Below, piece after piece: positions 62,830 to 64,000 of a DNA stretch of 64,000 nt; the first letter of the stretch is position 1; each line of letters begins with the position of its first letter. Made by a program: the position numbers and the translations under genes. The notes below the pieces were generated by a model. That model was not told the origin of the DNA. It was given only the letters and a program-made list of their open reading frames with translations, and did not search any database. This stretch comes from Malurus cyaneus samueli (Eukaryota > Chordata > Aves > Passeriformes > Maluridae), in NCBI GenBank assembly GCA_009741485.1, contig CM019215.1:82014111-82078110 (forward strand), read 5' to 3'.

Positions 62830-64000
62830 CTTGGAGGGGAGGAAGAATCTGTGTGTTTCAGGCAGGATTTTAAATTATCTGAGTGTTCAACTGACCAGAA
62901 AGAGACAGAAATGCCATTGTGCCAAAACCACTTCAGAGCTCGCCCTCCTTCCGACAGAAAGCTTTAAGGTCAAAGTGAGGGGAAATGAAGGCCTGGAGGA
63001 GAGTTGTGGAGGGAGATCGCGCTGCTGGAATCTGCTGGGTCGTTTACAGTCTGGCATACCGTAGAAAGTGTGAAGTGCCACGACTTACTGAGTATTTACT
63101 GAGTTTGGTAGCCTATCTGTCAGACCTGTGTGAGCAATTAGCGCTGATTAGCAGTTCCCTCTGCTGGCTGAGCTAACGAAATTATCCCTTCATTTCCCCA
63201 GGCGTGCTTCTGATGCTGCAAGGGTGTAGTTAGGTTGAGCAGCGTGGTATCTCCACTCGGGAATTAACGACATGAGGCAGTACCACAGGGGGACTATGCA
63301 ACAAATAAAAGTGTGGTTCACTCTACTGCTATCAGACACTATCCTGGTAACAAAAAGAGCAGAGCAGCCACAGACACTTTTTCTAGGATAGATTCTGACA
63401 AGCATTTCTCTCAGAGCCATTGCTGATGTTACTTTGCGTTGGGTTGGTTGCTTGCTGCATTATTTTGCAGAGTTTTTTGCTGTATGTGTGGTACATTGCT
63501 GTGTGTTATGGGTCTTTGAGCAAGGATGTAAGTTTACTCATTATTTAGGTTTTATAAAAATATTTGTTTTGATACTTCATTTTAAAACAGGTCAAAATAC
63601 TCTTGTTTTTCTTCAAGGAAGAATAAAGCAGAGCACTAATTTCACTTCTACATCTCTTAGACAAAATGGAGATTGCGTGACTTACCACATCATTAACAAG
63701 TTATGATCTAATTGGTACAGACCTCTGAAGGTTTATGTCAACCTGAAATAAGAAATGAAGTCAGGTTCTCAGCATCTAAGCCATGTTCCCTTCATCCAAA
63801 TGACTCTTTCTGATGTGGGTTCTCAGGGCAGGAGAGCTCATGGCAAAACCACTGTCTGCTGACAGACTTAAACAACATCAGCTGCAGTCACAGCTCAGTG
63901 ATCCCGTGAAAACAGTTTTACAGACAGATGCGCTTTTGTTACCTTCTGTATATTTAATTTTGTCTTTTTAAATTTTATTTTCCCCCAAACATAGTCTGTG

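Larger units (their letters stand above)
54421..64000. other. Intergenic, no gene recognised
   Basis: About 9.6 kb. All open frames are about 107 codons or shorter and none shows a domain I recognise. Seen inside are a perfect stem-loop at 61707-61740, a G-run cluster at 62791-62829 and, near 58560-58690, a stretch faintly like an old CR1/L3 antisense relic. The next gene expected from synteny (ZCCHC2) is not visible. Confidence 0.5.

Noticed and set aside
1..64000. CRISPR arrays, tRNA/rRNA genes, operons or phage-like modules
   Set aside because: None seen; the window is spliced vertebrate nuclear DNA and the short open frames are chance frames.

Overview
The window is vertebrate nuclear DNA, almost certainly from a bird. 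Coding exons are short, separated by long introns with GT/AG borders. The interspersed repeats are mainly CR1 LINE fragments, plus one block that resembles an avian endogenous-retrovirus LTR. The gene order RELCH (KIAA1468) then TNFRSF11A, both on the + strand, is the order found beside BCL2/PHLPP1/ZCCHC2 on human chromosome 18. I cannot name the species. The LTR-like block would fit a neoavian bird, but this is weak evidence.

Layout. (1) 1-12.7 kb: the 3' end of RELCH. Five terminal coding exons (1114-1252, 1594-1710, 2718-2806, 6723-6793, 10896-11016) give the last 178 residues, followed by a 3' UTR with two candidate poly(A) signals near 11.4 and 12.7 kb. The introns hold an LTR-like block (about 1.87-2.44 kb), a CR1 3' end (about 3.2-3.58 kb) and a perfect inverted pair of POU octamers (5490-5512). 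(2) 12.7-19.45 kb: intergenic, with no gene seen. (3) 19.45-21.4 kb: a patchy CpG-rich region holding the TNFRSF11A promoter, with a homopurine/homopyrimidine segment just upstream of the start codon. (4) 20572-45782: a complete ten-exon TNFRSF11A (RANK) gene. All splice phases agree and the joined reading frame is 665 codons plus stop. It encodes a signal peptide, four cysteine-rich TNFR repeats, one membrane span and a 437-residue tail with two recognisable TRAF6-type sites, the IVVY motif and two PVQE TRAF2/5-type sites. (5) 45.8-53.2 kb: downstream of the gene, with CR1 fragments in opposite orientations and a 23-base assembly gap. (6) 53.2-53.85 kb: a second CpG-rich patch with no recognised gene, abutting an antisense CR1 copy (about 53.86-54.42 kb). 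(7) 54.4-64 kb: no gene recognised; it contains a perfect 12-bp stem-loop and a strong G-quadruplex candidate.

The two genes are neighbours but not known partners. RELCH is a Rab11-binding factor in recycling-endosome to trans-Golgi cholesterol transport. RANK is the RANKL receptor that drives osteoclast formation through TRAF6 and NF-kB. I found no CRISPR array, tRNA, rRNA or prokaryotic system, and nothing I would call a new biological system. The most interesting signals are the rearranged TRAF6-site layout and coding tandem repeat in the bird RANK tail, the orphan CpG island, and the structured DNA around the RANK promoter.
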